From NCBI RefSeq assembly GCF_016545825.1, contig NC_052622.1:4717001-4781000 (forward strand): DNA of 64,000 nt, read 5' to 3'. The stretch is from Eucalyptus grandis. Taxonomy: Eukaryota > Streptophyta > Magnoliopsida > Myrtales > Myrtaceae. Position numbers and translations under genes: made by a program. The notes beneath the pieces are model-generated. The model was not told the DNA's origin. It worked only from the letters and a program-made list of their open reading frames with translations, and did no database searches. Positions 36,240 through 48,310 of this stretch are shown here, piece after piece; positions within the stretch are counted from its first letter, which is position 1; every line of letters begins with the position of its first letter.

Positions 36240-36453
36240 AAATAATAATGAATTTCTGATTTGGGCCCACCTCTTAAATTTCCTCATGCATTTGTTCCTT
36301 TGACCGACTTGGGCTTTTCTATTGGACCAGGCCACTCCAAGTCTCCTGTCAAAGAAGGTTCATCCAATCTTTGTCGCATCTTCTTATGTAGTGCAGCCTC
36401 CGCACACACCAAGCACTCTACCAATTTCTCTTTCCAGAAAGACGAACAGAGAC
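36240..36453 (+). promoter_or_regulatory. Conserved 5' flank / 5' UTR of LRK gene 1
   Basis: It shares with 48700-48924 the series 'ccgacttgggcttttctattgga', 'ccactccaagtct', 'aaggttcatccaa', 'cacaccaagca' and 'accaatttctctttcc' before the start codon. The same block survives without its gene at 12885-13133 and 13949-14081. Conservation across copies suggests transcribed leader or proximal promoter. Confidence 0.6.
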
Positions 36454-39325
36454 ATGATTAATGCTCTTGGCACCATCAATGTCTATGCAGTGTTGCTACT
36501 CATTCTTGCTCCATTGCATGCAATGACTAGTGATGCGAGGTTGAGTAATCCCTGGTGTGTCGCTTCATCTTGTGGCGACACTCACACTATACGTAACCCA
36601 TTTCAACTAAAGAGTGACCCGAAAGGATGTGGCAACTCACAACACGAGCTGACTTGTGAAGATAATCGCACTGTTGTGTACTTTCAAGATAACCGATTCT
36701 ATGTGCAATCCATCGATTATTCCAACCGCCAAATGAGATTGGTAGACAGTGGCCTGCAAAAGGATAATTGCTCGTCTCTCTCCGGTCATTCATGGATGTT
36801 CGATGACTTTGTTACTACCTATCTAAACAACTCATACAGCATGTACTTCCCAGGTACAGTGGTCATTTTGAACTGCTCAAAGCCAGTTAGTTCTCCCCTC
36901 TACATATCTACCGATCCATGCATTAAGAGGTCATACTCTTCCAACACATCATCGCATTGGAGATTATATGCTTTGCTCAATCCAAATGCTTTGGATGTGA
37001 GGGATTTTTGCACAATCCACAGTTGGACGTGGCTATCAAAGTTTAAGTTTCAGGAGCAGATCAATAGTAGCTCCTACAACTACGAGCTACTCCATAAACT
37101 TATGGCCGATGGATTTGATCTCGATTTTTATGGATGGAATTTTTTTATTTTTTATTTTGCTACGTTGATTTCCTTGACTACTTTCATTTGCATAAGTACT
37201 TTCAGCCCTATACCGGAGGTCGACATCAGGTTTGTGGATCTACGTTCTACGATGGTGGTAAGTATCGGTCGTCAATGAAATTTTACTGTGATTTTGCATG
37301 ATTCTATACACTTTTTCACTTGCTACTTTCTCTTCAACACTGGCAAATGAAAGGAATATATAATATCCAAGAAAATTATGACAAAATATACATGATAGTG
37401 TACGTCAACAATGTTGTGCATTTGAAGGGTTTCGGGAGCTTCACATTAGTTATTAATATCAAATCGAAGGAGTTGCAAGATTCGCAAAAAAAAAAAAATG
37501 AAAAAGTGACGGTAGAAGCCACCCCCGAACAGACCCACATCAGCTGCACATATACATGTGCCTTTGATTATAACTCCTTTCCACGAAGGGCTACGACTCC
37601 AGTTGTAAAAAAGAAAAGAATTATCGTGCGAACACCCACATGACTAGTTTCTTGTTGGCATAGAATTTACATTTTATTATTTTCTTAATTAGTTCTTTCA
37701 TTAGTCACTTAACCAATAATTCAAGACACTCGTAAACATTCCTAAAAAAAACTGCAGTCATGTATCGTTAGGAGGACCTAAATTATTCCTCAAAATTGAA
37801 AAGCAGTGTTTCTCTAAATTGTTGACTGCTAGCGAAGTGAAATGAGTTTTTTGTATTGTCTATCGTCTACGTGAAAAGTGAAGCTTATTATTTCCATTTA
37901 TTTGCAAATGCACATATCCCACTTCTCATATTCTTTTGGACAAGATTCAACTTGTACAAAGTAGCTTGCTACTACTCTGTTTCCTCGTGTCTTTTTCTTT
38001 CCGAACTTATTTTCCTTCAATTTTTTTTTTGTTCACATCATTCATTCCTTTCACAGGTGGCGATATTGCATTTTGGACTATTTGGGATTTTATGCCATTA
38101 GGTAAGCCACAATTGTTTATTCTTACAATAATTTAAAAAAAATTATTCTAATCGATCAAAATTTTTTCAGCATATTTCTGTGTAATGAAGTTCGTAATCG
38201 GGATGCCATTTGTCGTGATATTTCTAATCTACAAGTACAGAAGAAGGCACTTAGCAATGGACAAGAATATCGAAGAATTTTTGCAAGCTCATAACAACTT
38301 TTTGCCCATAAGGTACTCTTACTCGAATATGAAGAAGATCACCAGAAATTTTAAGCATAAACTAGGTGAAGGGGGATATGGTTTTGTATACAAAGGAACT
38401 CTCAGAAGCGGCAACGAAGTGGCTATCAAGATTTTGAAGCAGTCGAAGGGCAATGACCAAGATTTTATCAATGAAGTGGCTACTATTGGAAGAATTCACC
38501 ATGTTAGTGTAGTGCAACTCATCGGTTTTTGCTTTGAAGGTTCGAAACAGGCTTTGGTGTATGATTTCATGTCAAATGGATCTTTGGATAAGCACATTTT
38601 CACCAAGGAAGGTGATAAGTTTCTTGATTACAAGAAAATATATGAGATTGCTCTTGGGGTGGCGAAGGGGATTGGATATTTACATCGGGGGTGTGACATG
38701 CAAATACTACACTTTGATATCAAACCTCACAACATTCTTTTAGACAAAAATTTCACTTCGAAAGTTTCTGATTTTGGACTTGCAAAACTTTATCCCATTG
38801 ATCATAGCATAGTCTCGATGACTACCGCAAGAGGAACGTTAGGATATATGGCGCCTGAGTTGTTCTACAAAAATATTGGTGGTGTATCTTATAAAGCAGA
38901 TGTTTATAGCTTTGGGATGTTACTCATGGAAATGGCAGGTAGAAGGAAAAATGTAAATGCAAATGCGGAGCACTCAAGCCAAATTTATTTTCCGCTGTGG
39001 GTGTATGCCCAAGTCAATGAAGGAGAAACCATTGAAATGAAAGAAGTTGTAGAAGAGGAAAAGGAGGTGATAAAAAAAGATGATAATGGTTGCACTTTGG
39101 TGTATACAACTAATCCCTGACCATCGGCCTCCCATGAATAAAGTCTTAGAAATGCTTGAGGGAGATATTGATAATATTCAAATGCCTCCAAAACAGCTTA
39201 TTTACCCACCAGATGAGCCAATTGACGATGACAAAGTTGAGATGGAATTAGAAACATTTTCAACTTCATCGAGCACTCCCATAATTTCAGCTAGTTTTCC
39301 ATTTGAAGATAGCAATGATGTTTAG
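36454..39325 (+). CDS. LRK10L-type receptor-like protein kinase, gene 1 (frameshifted)
   Basis: This is a plasma-membrane receptor-like Ser/Thr kinase of the LRK10L (Lr10-like, WAK-related) group. Exon 1 (36454-37257) encodes signal peptide [20 protein letters not shown] and a GUB_WAK ectodomain ([28 protein letters not shown]). ATG 36454 is chosen because gene 2 starts at the same place; an upstream in-frame ATG at 36322 lies in the leader. Exon 2 is 38057-38101. Exon 3 from 38171 has the TM segment ([14 protein letters not shown]) and kinase: [32 protein letters not shown] (non-RD), [21 protein letters not shown]. Two one-base frame breaks: a T-rich run at about 37139-37160 and an A7 run at about 39066-39073 (A6 in gene 2), after which the frame continues to 39325. 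A pseudogene or assembly error are both possible. Confidence 0.88.
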
Positions 39326-40255
39326 AATCATGCATAGTTTAATTGGAAAAGCTTTGTTCCCCACAATATAGTATTATTTTGGGAGGGAGGTGAACTAGTT
39401 TAGTTTGCCAGTGATTGCATTTTGTCTTCTTCTAGCTCTTAGGTTACTGTTGTGCTATTGAACTTTTTTTTTTTTTTTTTTTGGGCGGAATGTTATTGTA
39501 CTTCATATATAGTTTCACCATGCGTGGTCCATACAATCTCCTAAATGCAGCGGATGTTTAGGTTCATAACCGTATTTGGGAAGCATATTCTATATGTTCA
39601 TCCAATGTGAATTCTAGCTAATTCACGTAATCATTTATAAACCAAATCGCTCATTTTCCGTGGAATATTCACCAAAAGGGCTGCGAAACATGCCATCTTA
39701 CATATACTTGCTAGTGGCCCAATGTCCTCTTTGACTTGGTATATAAATCATTTAGAAGCCACTCAGCATTTGGCTGGCCGAAATCGAATTCGTTATTCAT
39801 CGATTGCAACAAAAAATTTATTTTCTTTGTAATTCATTTACTTTGATCGAAAATTGATCTAAGAGAAAATACCGATGGGGCCATCATATGGTCATGAGGG
39901 TTACATTAGCTCTAGTTTAAATGATCTAAAGAAAATAGGACAATTATTTGGAAAAGTCCTATAACATGTCAACATAATGCATATGAGTCTTAAAACTTCC
40001 ATTTTGTTCATCTAAGTCTTAAAACTTGCAACTTTATTGTGCGTGAGTCCTTTTGTTAAGCTAAGAACGTCTCCCAAGCCACGTATATACCCAAGCAATC
40101 ATGTGCGACTTGTGACTGTAGTGAAACCAAGATTGAACTGAAAACTTTGTCGACTTCATCAAATGTTCTGCTAATTTCTTCAACATCCTTCCTGTTCTTC
40201 AGATTTAACACACATAATGCAACCACATGGATTTTGACTCAATTATTTGGGGTAT
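39326..40255. other. 3' flank of LRK gene 1
   Basis: The first about 200 bases resemble the 3' flanks of gene 2 (51809-51980) and pseudogene 3 (53364-53530): 'ccatgcatagtttgattg', 'gtattatgttgggaggga.ttgagctagttta', 'cttcttgtgg.tctta'. This is probably the 3' UTR. A T tract lies at 39466-39481. The rest (39550-40255) is unassigned AT-rich DNA. Confidence 0.6.
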
Positions 40256-40776
40256 GACATATGAGGGGACACGGACACCTGGAGTGCTAGAGTTCGTAAA
40301 GGTACACTTAAGTGCCATAATTAGAGTAAAATGGATCGGTTAAGTGTTAATGGCGAGAAAATCCGACCAAAAATACTAACGTTACGTTTTTCCAGAGAGA
40401 CAAGTGCAAAACGACGTTGTTTTGCATGTTAAGATGGCTAGATAAGCTGAAAACAATGTTGTTTTGTGCCCTAACGTGGAAAGAAAAGTAAAAAACGACA
40501 TCATTTTGCCTCGGATTTGAATTTTAATAAAAATATTAATTAAATTGAAAACTAAATTTAATTAATATTTATATTAAAATTCAAATAATAGGTAATACGA
40601 CGTTGTTTTGGCTCTTCTTTAATTACTCAATTCTCCGGCGAGCTATGTAGGCGAGTTATATTATTAAAAAAAATGTCATATAGGATTTTCGGTACCATTT
40701 GGAGGAGTTGGCACCTTAATGTCCCATTTTTCAAAGAAAGCGATACTTATGTGTATCTTTCGTAACTTTTTATATT
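40256..40776. repeat. Interspersed repeat, copy 1
   Basis: It matches 45104-45340 ('ggacacctggagtg', 'cacttaagtgccataattagagtaaaatggatc', 'tttttccag.gaga.aagtgcaaaacga'). Near its end, 'ggcaccttaatgtcccattttt' roughly mirrors the start, so it may be a non-autonomous element with inverted ends. It has no coding capacity. Confidence 0.6.
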
Positions 40777-40779
40777 TAA

Positions 40780-41524
40780 GGGCTTGCATGGTAACGTTTT
40801 TGTTTCTCATGATTTTTGCTCTTTTGCTCCACGAAAAAAAAAAATCAATTTGGTAACGTTAACTTATTTTTATATTCCCAAGAATAAAAAAGTAGCCAGG
40901 GAATATATTTGGAACAGAAACAAGAATTTTTTTTTTAAAAAAAAGGAAAAAGTAGCTTATTGTTCATAGGAACTATTTCTAAAAATAAGCCATTTTTTTC
41001 ATTTCTATTTTTCCTTTGTTCTTTTTCCTTGCCATGCCGCTGCCCGTGGATTTGCCGCACTTGCCCACCAACCACCGGCCACCTTTGGCCGTCGCCATTG
41101 ATAGTTGGCCACTATTGTTGCCCGACTACTGCCCGCTACCATACCACTGCCGACAGCTGATTGTCGTCGCCGCCTATCACCCACCATTGCACCACCGCCA
41201 CCCACAGCCCATTAGCCACCACCCCTCTCCCGCCGCCCAACCGCCTCCAACGGTTGGTCGAAGGCCGATGGGCTATGGGCGATGGTGGTGTGGCAATGGT
41301 CAACGTTTGGTGGTCGGTGAGCAAGAAGAAAAAACGAATAAATACAAAAATTTATGGATCGTATCAAACGCATTTCTATTCTTTTTTTATTCTGAAAACA
41401 TAAATTTTGTATACTTGTCAAACGCATTATTTTACTCAGAAATTATTTAGGGGAGTAAAAATAGAAAAGAACTATTTCTGAAAAGAAATTGTCCCCTGAA
41501 ATGGAAATGTTGCCATTTGCACCC
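40780..41524. mobile_element. Second PIF/Harbinger-like non-autonomous element
   Basis: It is flanked by TAA on both sides (40777-40779, 41525-41527). Its inverted ends are GGGCTTGCATGGTAACG against GGGTGCAAATGGCAACA. Layout matches 28348-29136: A/T-rich arms and a GC-rich core (about 41030-41300). The core has open frames on both strands from CCGCC/ACC repeats; no transposase. It sits directly upstream of the truncated LRK pseudogene. Confidence 0.78.
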
Positions 41525-41614
41525 TAAATATTATATCGTGCCAAGTTTTGACACTTATGCTGTATATATGCCGACATTCGAGTTGACTCATCTTTACTAA
41601 TGTACTTCATCAAA

Positions 41615-44600
41615 GACAACTTTCCTTTGCTTCTTTGATTCATATGACTACTTTAGATACTATGCCTCCAATGATTTCAGTAGGATCTTTGGAGGTCAGG
41701 TTTTCGGATCCCAGTACCATGTGGGCGGTAAGCATTGGTTGGCAATGATATTTAACCGCAATTTTGAATGATTCTGCACACACTTTCACTAACTACTTTC
41801 TCTTCAAAACTAAAAAATGACAGAAATATTTAAATCCATGAAATTATTGACAAATTGTACACCTCCATGAAATTATTGACAAATTGTACACGTTGACACA
41901 TGTCAATATTTGTGTGTTTGAAAGCTTTTAGGAGCTTCGCATTACATATGAAAACTATATTGTAGGAGTTGCAAGATTCCCAGAAAAAAAAAATGACGGC
42001 AGAAATCACCCCAGATAGATTCATCATCAGTTGTAGATATACGTGTGCCCAGATTGTATCTCCTTTCCATAGAAGGGCTAGAACTCCCAATGTAAAAAGG
42101 AAAAAAATAAAGGGACTGTCGCGTGAGCAGCCACATACTGCTTTTTTGTTGGCATGGAGTATAGAGTTTCTGAATTAGTAACTTGACTAATAATTCAAGA
42201 GACACTCTTTGACAACTTCCTTGAAATATAGTATTCCATTTCATGTATCAATAGTAGGTTTGAGACCTGAATTTTAACAGACTAATCGAATATGCATTTT
42301 TCTTTTTAAAAAAACTTAATAGAATAAAAATATAATAGAGAATTAAAAATAAAAATAAAAGATCAATGGAAGATCCATAAATGGAGTCCGGCCACATTCA
42401 TTCCATTTGGGCTTAAGGCAATCCAGCCCATCACCTCTAATTGGTGAAATCCAAATCCTTTAAGCCCATCAAGCACAGTAGCCCTGGCCCAGACACGACG
42501 ACAATCCAGTGCCACCGCCATCTCCAACACAAGCTCTCTCTCCATCGCTGGATTTCAGTTACAGGACTGAAAATTTCCTTTCTGACGGATTCACCTTCTT
42601 CTCAGCAAGCTCAACCTCCATAGACGAAGCTCTCTAGCTCAATACTAGGAATTGATGATCCACGGCTCACGCTCATCGCACACAACCAAAACGAAAAGGA
42701 TCTTTCATCAACGAAGTCGAAACTACTCGTCCTGACGTGTTTGATTGCGGAATCGTCATCGTGCGCGGCTTCAGAGGCTTCATCGCCCTACTGATCGAAT
42801 CAGGATACGTCTATGTACCACGAGTAATAGGAATCTAATGCCTCCTTCAGCGGAAGACATTGTTTTTTGTTCTCTCTCTTATGAGGTATAAGGAAGCTTT
42901 CTTTGCTATTGATCCAATGAGGCCACATGCATACTGCACGGTGACTGTTTGATGATATACCTCAAAGGAATAGCTTCGCTCGGAACACACACAGACTGAA
43001 GGACCTGAGTATGAGGAATAACTCTTTGAGTGAAGCCCATTCCTGCTGAGATGCGAAACTGCAGTGCTTTGCAAATGCTTTCTCTCGAAGTGAATGGAAT
43101 TACCAGGAAGGTTTCTTAATTCTTAGGTGAATTCAGAGGTTTGAGAATTTTTGTCTCTTGGAGGTAATATTTTCTCCAGTTTAGTTCCTGCAAGTATCAG
43201 TAATCTCTCATGGGGACTTGAAGCTTTGAATTGTAAGAAGCAATTACTTCATCGGTAATTTGCTGGAGCAAACAGTGGAGATGAGCATCTTGATCATTCT
43301 GGACTTCAGTGAAAATAGATTCTTGGAGCCAATTCCAGTTGGTTGGAGTGATCTTTTTTCAAGCTAACTGCTCTTGGTTTGAGCAAGTAGAATTTGTCTG
43401 GCGGGTGGCCGCTTGAGCTCATAGGTTTGCCGAGTTTGTAAGTCGTTGCTTTACAAGAGAGCAAGCATGTTATGTGGTGATGTCTTCTAAGGGTTTAAGT
43501 AGTTTGTTTCTCTAATTGTACAGTTCAACAGAAGATCGATTCAGTTTGTTTATTCCACATTAGATAAGAGCTACGGTGGCATTCATGCTTCTGCTGGTGT
43601 TTGCTTGCCCCTTGAAGATGTAGTCATCCCCTTCTCACCGCCTTCATTCAATCCTCATCATGCACTCGCTGCTATTGCTGAACCATCTTTACTGCCGAGG
43701 TGTAACATGCTGGTTGCCCCACGGACGCTGCCACTGAATCGTCACGCCAAATTACTGAGACTTTGCTGGAGGGTCACGACAGTAGGAACGAAATTATTAA
43801 TTCATAATGAAAATTACTGTTTCTCTATATTTGTCGACTGCTGACAAAGCAAAGGGAGTTTCTTATATTGTCTATCATCTATGTAAATGAACTTATTATT
43901 TCCATTTATTTGCAAATGCACGCATGCACTCATATTCTTTTGGACAAAACTTGTGCAATGTGGTTTTTTACTACTCCGTTTCCTCGTGAGTTTTGTTTTC
44001 CATATGAGTTTTGTTTTCCATATTTCTTTTCGTCTTTTTCTTTTTTCCACATCTTTCATCCCTTCCGCAGGTGTCCTACCTACATGATATTGCATTTTGG
44101 ACAATTTCAGATTTGGTATTTATAGTAGGTATGCAGAAATGATTTGTTCTAAGAATAACTTTAAAAAGAAGAAGAAGCTATTCCAAGCTATCAAAGTTTT
44201 CCTCAATGTTTTTTTATATAGCAAAGTTCATATTCAAGACACCATTTGTTGTGATATTTCTAATCTTCAACAACAGAAGAAGGCACTTAGTAATGACCAA
44301 TAACATTGAAGAATTTCTACACATTCATAACAACTTTTTGCCCATAAGGTACTCTTACTCATATTCATGAAGATCACTAGAAATTTTGAGGAAAAACTAG
44401 GTGAAGGGAGGTATGGTTCTATGTACAAAGGAACGCTTGGAAGCGGCAATGAAATCTCCATCTGGATTTTAAAATAGTCCAAGGCCCATGGTCAAGATTT
44501 TATCAGTGAAGTGGCTACTGTTGGAAGAATGCACCATATTAATGTAGTGAATGAAGGCTCGAAATAGGTTCTTGTGTATGATCTCATGTCAAATGGATCT

Positions 44601-45103
44601 TCACTAAGGAAGGTGATAAGTTTCTTGATAACATGAAAATATATGAGATTTCTTGATTACATGAAAATATATGAGATTGCTCTTGGGGTGGCGGGGGGAT
44701 TAAATATCCACGTCAAGGGTGTGACATACAAATACTACACTTTTATATCAAGCCTCACAATAATCTTTTAAGACAAGAATTTAGCTCTAAAAGTCTCTGA
44801 CTTTGGATTCGCAAAACTTTACTCCACTTCTAATAGCATAGTAGCATTGATTGCTGCAAGAGGAACCTTGGGATAGATGGTGCTCACGTTGTTCCACAAA
44901 AACATTGGTCATGTATTTTATAAATCAAATGTCTATAGGTTTGGGATGTTGCTCATGGAAATGAAAGGTACAGGAAAAACGTAAATGCCATTGTGGAACA
45001 CTCAAGCCAAATTTATTTTCTGTTGTGGAACCAGTCAATGAAGGAAAAAGTGTTGAAATGGAAGAAGTTGCAAAACAGGAAAAGAAGGTGATAAAAAAGA
45101 TGG
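41615..45103 (+). pseudogene. LRK10L receptor-kinase pseudogene, 5'-truncated
   Basis: Exon 1 survives only as its last about 115 bases (41615-41730, donor GTAAGC at 41730). Intron 1 is recognisable on both sides of a 1.5-kb insertion. Exon 2 is 44071-44120 (acceptor CTTCCGCAG). Exon 3 runs 44221-45103: remnants of the TM segment, LGEG loop, VAIK region (now with stops), IKPHN region, DFG region ('tctctgactttggattcgc') and MLLMEM segment. The GxGxxG loop and catalytic loop are damaged and there are many frameshifts. Homology ends at 'gtgataaaaaagatg', where another repeat begins. The signal peptide and ectodomain are gone. Confidence 0.87.
42255..43793. mobile_element. 1.5-kb insertion in intron 1 of the LRK pseudogene
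   Basis: Alignment of intron 1 with gene 2 (50220-50290) breaks at 42250 and resumes at 43790. AGTAGG occurs at both junctions ('caatAGTAGGtttgag' and 'gacAGTAGGaacg'), a likely 6-bp target duplication. The insert is higher in GC than the intron and looks like gene-derived sequence: a 5'-UTR-like CT-rich stretch (42480-42620), an LRR-like patch (LDFSENRFLEPIPVGW, about 43300-43350) and an open stretch 43561-43790 (GGIHASAGVCLPLEDVVIPF). No transposase or long terminal repeats; class unknown. Confidence 0.55.
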
Positions 45104-45445
45104 AGGTACGGACACCTAGAATGTCAAAACTTGATATGGAGGGATACTTATGCCAAAAGTTTAAAATGCGGCACTTAAATGCCAAAATCAGAGCAAAATG
45201 GATCACTTAAGTGCCACTCCAACCAAAATCTATCCAAAATGTCGATGTTGCGATTTTCCGGCGAAGAAAGTGCAAAACGATGCTATTTTGTACGATGATG
45301 TAGCTAAACATTACAAAAACAATGTCGTTTTGGTGCCGACGTTGTAAAAAAATTAACATAAAAATTTAATTTAATTAAATTTAAAACTAAACTTATTTAA
45401 AACATTTTAAAATAAAATAAAAATAGTAAACATAATGTTTATTCA
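45104..45445. repeat. Interspersed repeat, copy 2, truncating the kinase exon
   Basis: It matches 40256-40500. It begins immediately after the kinase codons for VIKKM and so removed the C-terminal lobe (subdomain XI and tail) of pseudogene 2. An A/T-rich tail runs to about 45445. Confidence 0.6.
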
Positions 45446-46358
45446 TTAAGTTATGTTATCACATATGAGCTGGTGAAATGCATTGTGATACACGGAAGCT
45501 AATATTTGCTTTAAGAGGACTCATCGTCGTGATTCATGTGTCTTATTTCGGCATGAATTTTAAGTGAGTTTAGGTTAATATTTCATTTGATGGAATATTG
45601 AGATTAAGTAGGAGAATGTTATAATATATTTTATTATTCTCAATGTGATCCAAATTTTGTTTTTCCAATTGATTTCGATTTATTACCCAATTTATTACCC
45701 ACGTTTATTACGTGATAATTAGCTGTTAATATGTTACCATAATGGTCTTGATGGAAAACATTGGTAGTATAAGAAACGAAATAAAAACGTCAGTCATTTA
45801 GTCCAAATCTTATTATTATAGAAAAAACACAGTATTACATTTGAGGAGTATTGATTAATGGAACAGGACGTATAAATCTGGTGTTTCCATTTTTGTAGAT
45901 CGATCACGCTTCATGCATTTGTTTTAGGTTTTAGGATTTTTCTGTATTTGGAGATTTTCATCAATGGTTGGAGATATGTCAATCTTTATATTTCCAAAAT
46001 CAACACCAAATTTTGTACGGATTTATAAATCGGGATCATCATTTTTTATTTAGATTTAGTCTTATGAAAAAGACATAATAAATTATTGCAGACTAGAACA
46101 AATTGTTGGACTTGTCTAACAAGCAACAAAATTATTGTTGCATTCAAAAGAGCAGATGACTGGAGGTATATGACATGATTTCATGGTCATTGCGTCAAAA
46201 CTGATATACTATCTCCTGACATTAGCTGTCCGCTCTTAGGTTGAGCAGTAAGAGTCGGAGAAGGGCAATCAATAGTTCAAACCACACTCAAAGGTAGGGC
46301 ATTTCCCATTTATATATATTTTTGATCTCGTTCCTCCAAACTGTACATCAATCATGCT
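45446..46358. other. AT-rich intergenic DNA
   Basis: No gene was seen. 46080-46210 is repeated at 48005-48140 ('aataaat.attg.aga', 'ttggactt.tctaacaagcaa', 'aaaagag.agatgactgg'). 46225-46300 has weak A- and B-box-like words (CTTAGGTTGAGCAG, AGTTCAAACC) suggesting a tRNA-derived SINE, but no tail or target duplication could be fixed. Confidence 0.45.
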
Positions 46359-46574
46359 ATGATCGTGACTCGTGCAGTGAAGAAAGCAAATGTAGAAGAA
46401 GGGAGGAGGGAAAAAATGAAGAAGAAAATAAGAAAAAGGATAGTGTATGAGAAGGAAGTGATGGGGGAGGGAAGCGAGACTGATTTATTTGGTGATGGGA
46501 TGTGGAACCAACAATCGCGGGAGAGAGCGGAAGGACCCGGTGAAAGAGGAGAAAGATCTCATACGAAACAAATT

Positions 46575-46950
46575 TTTTTTTTAATTTTCAATGTGTGTAA
46601 ATTTTCAAGATGCGTTGTATAAGTAGGTGGAGTTTGGGTCCATCCTTTGAAAATTCAAATCTATGGGTGAACTCAAACATCGCCTACTAAATTTGAGTTT
46701 TTAACCTTAATCTTTTGAATTTTCAATGGGTGTAAATTTTCAAATTTTCAAGATGCGTTGTATAAGTAGGTGAAGTTTGGGTCCACCCATTGAAAATTCA
46801 AATTTACGTAAGTAGGTGAAGTTTGAATCCACCCATTAAAAACTCAATTTTAGTAGGTGGAATTTGAATTTTCAATGGGTGGACCCAAACTTCACCTATT
46901 TATATAGCACATCTTGAAAATTTAGACCCCTTGAAAATTCAAAAGATTTT
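46575..46950. repeat. Direct and inverted repeats with hairpin potential
   Basis: The word series 'tcaagatgcgttgtataagtaggtg', 'agtttgggtcca', 'ccattgaaaattcaaat' occurs directly at about 46606 and 46748, and in inverted order at 46866-46945 ('ttgaattttcaatgggtgg', 'acccaaacttcacctattta', 'gcacatcttgaaaattta'). The arms would fold into a hairpin with a short loop (about 46810-46860). Confidence 0.8.
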
Positions 46951-48310
46951 CATGATCAAACCATCGCGAAGCTGAACATTCCTAATGTTGACGGTATCAA
47001 ATCTAAATTAGACATTATTTAAACCTCGTTTAATTGATGGCCACAGCTATGCCTCCACTAACTGAAAAGTCTAGCATGTATTCCTCATATCAATTTTATC
47101 ATTGTAGATCACTACATACCGTCGGACTGCAAATGTCTTCAATAATGGACATCTATCCCATGCACATTGTCGTTGTCACCTCTTAGGATATATTCATTGT
47201 CAACAAAACCGAGGATCAATTATCCTCTAGACATTGATATTGTTGAGGGTATATGTAGTAAAAATTCAATACCTTTCACTTAGGGAGATAGATAAGAGGG
47301 AGCTCAAATTCGAGCAAGTTAGCATATCCAATTGGATCAATCTTCCTTTAAGAGTTTAAGCTAATGAATTATGAGCCAACTAAAATATATTAAGTACTTT
47401 ACAATATACAAATTTTCCTATGAGATTTTCTCTAATACAACTCGCACATGTATCCTAATAGATATTCTTAGTGTACAACCTCTTGTTTAAGTATTATCTT
47501 AAGTTTGGGAATCCCGCATTGCATTATTACATTCTATAAATAAATGTCATTGGAGAAGAGATAAGAATAAAATATTTCGATGTATGCTAAGATGGGTTCA
47601 TCGTACTACGCCATATCAATGTGCTATAAAAATATAAATAATTAAAATGAAAATTATTGTCGTGACATAAAAAATTAATTTTGAATATTCCATGAGAGTG
47701 AATAGGAGGAAAAAAGAAAAAATTTCTTCACCTACCTCCTTTTTCCTCTCTTCTGCCTCTCCCAAACAAAGCATTGAGGTAGTATGCCCTGCACATGCGT
47801 AAAAGTCTCAAATTAACCGTATAACTTTCTTGATATTTCCCAATAACAGATGGGGCGGGAATCCTCTGATGCCCATTTAGTGAGTCTTTATTATAGCCTA
47901 TTTTCCAATCTAATTGCATATGAATTCTCATTGCATTTCAGTCTGTGATGGTTATGTTTCTGCATATTATCACATTGCCATTCTAATCTATATAAGTGTT
48001 GAAAAAACATAATAAATCATTGTAGATAAGAACAGATCGTTGGACTTATCTAACAAGCAATGGACTTATCGTTGTCCTCAAAAGAATAGATGAGCGGACT
48101 TATATAACATGGTTTCAAGTTATTGTGTCAAAATTGATGTACTATACCGTGGCATGGGGACAAGTTGTTATGAGGCAAGCTAGTTTTGTTTTGATCTTGT
48201 TCCTCAAAACAACGCATCAATTTTCCCATGATCGTGACTCGTGTGGTGAAGAAGGGAGTCGGGGAAGAATAAGGGGAGATAACAAACAAAGAAGAGGGGG
48301 AGGAGAAACA
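46950..48310. repeat. Diverged copies of the intergenic block and other repeats
   Basis: 46950-47200 is a diverged copy of 290-500 and 29840-30020 ('tctaaattagaca', 'gtctagcatg', 'ttgtcacc'). 47480-47640 resembles 60130-60290 ('acattctataaataaatgtcat.ggagaagag.taagaa'). 48005-48190 resembles 46080-46210. No gene was identified. Confidence 0.6.

Noticed and set aside
36322..36453. Upstream in-frame ATG extending LRK gene 1 by 44 residues
   Set aside because: The region aligns with the non-coding leader of gene 2, and the signal peptide begins at 36454.
41016..41450. Open frames on both strands (Pro/His-rich) in the second Harbinger-like element
   Set aside because: They come from ACC/CCGCC low-complexity DNA; overlapping opposite frames and no domain.
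46225..46300. Possible tRNA-derived SINE head
   Set aside because: Only weak A/B-box similarity; no tail, target duplication or second copy was seen.
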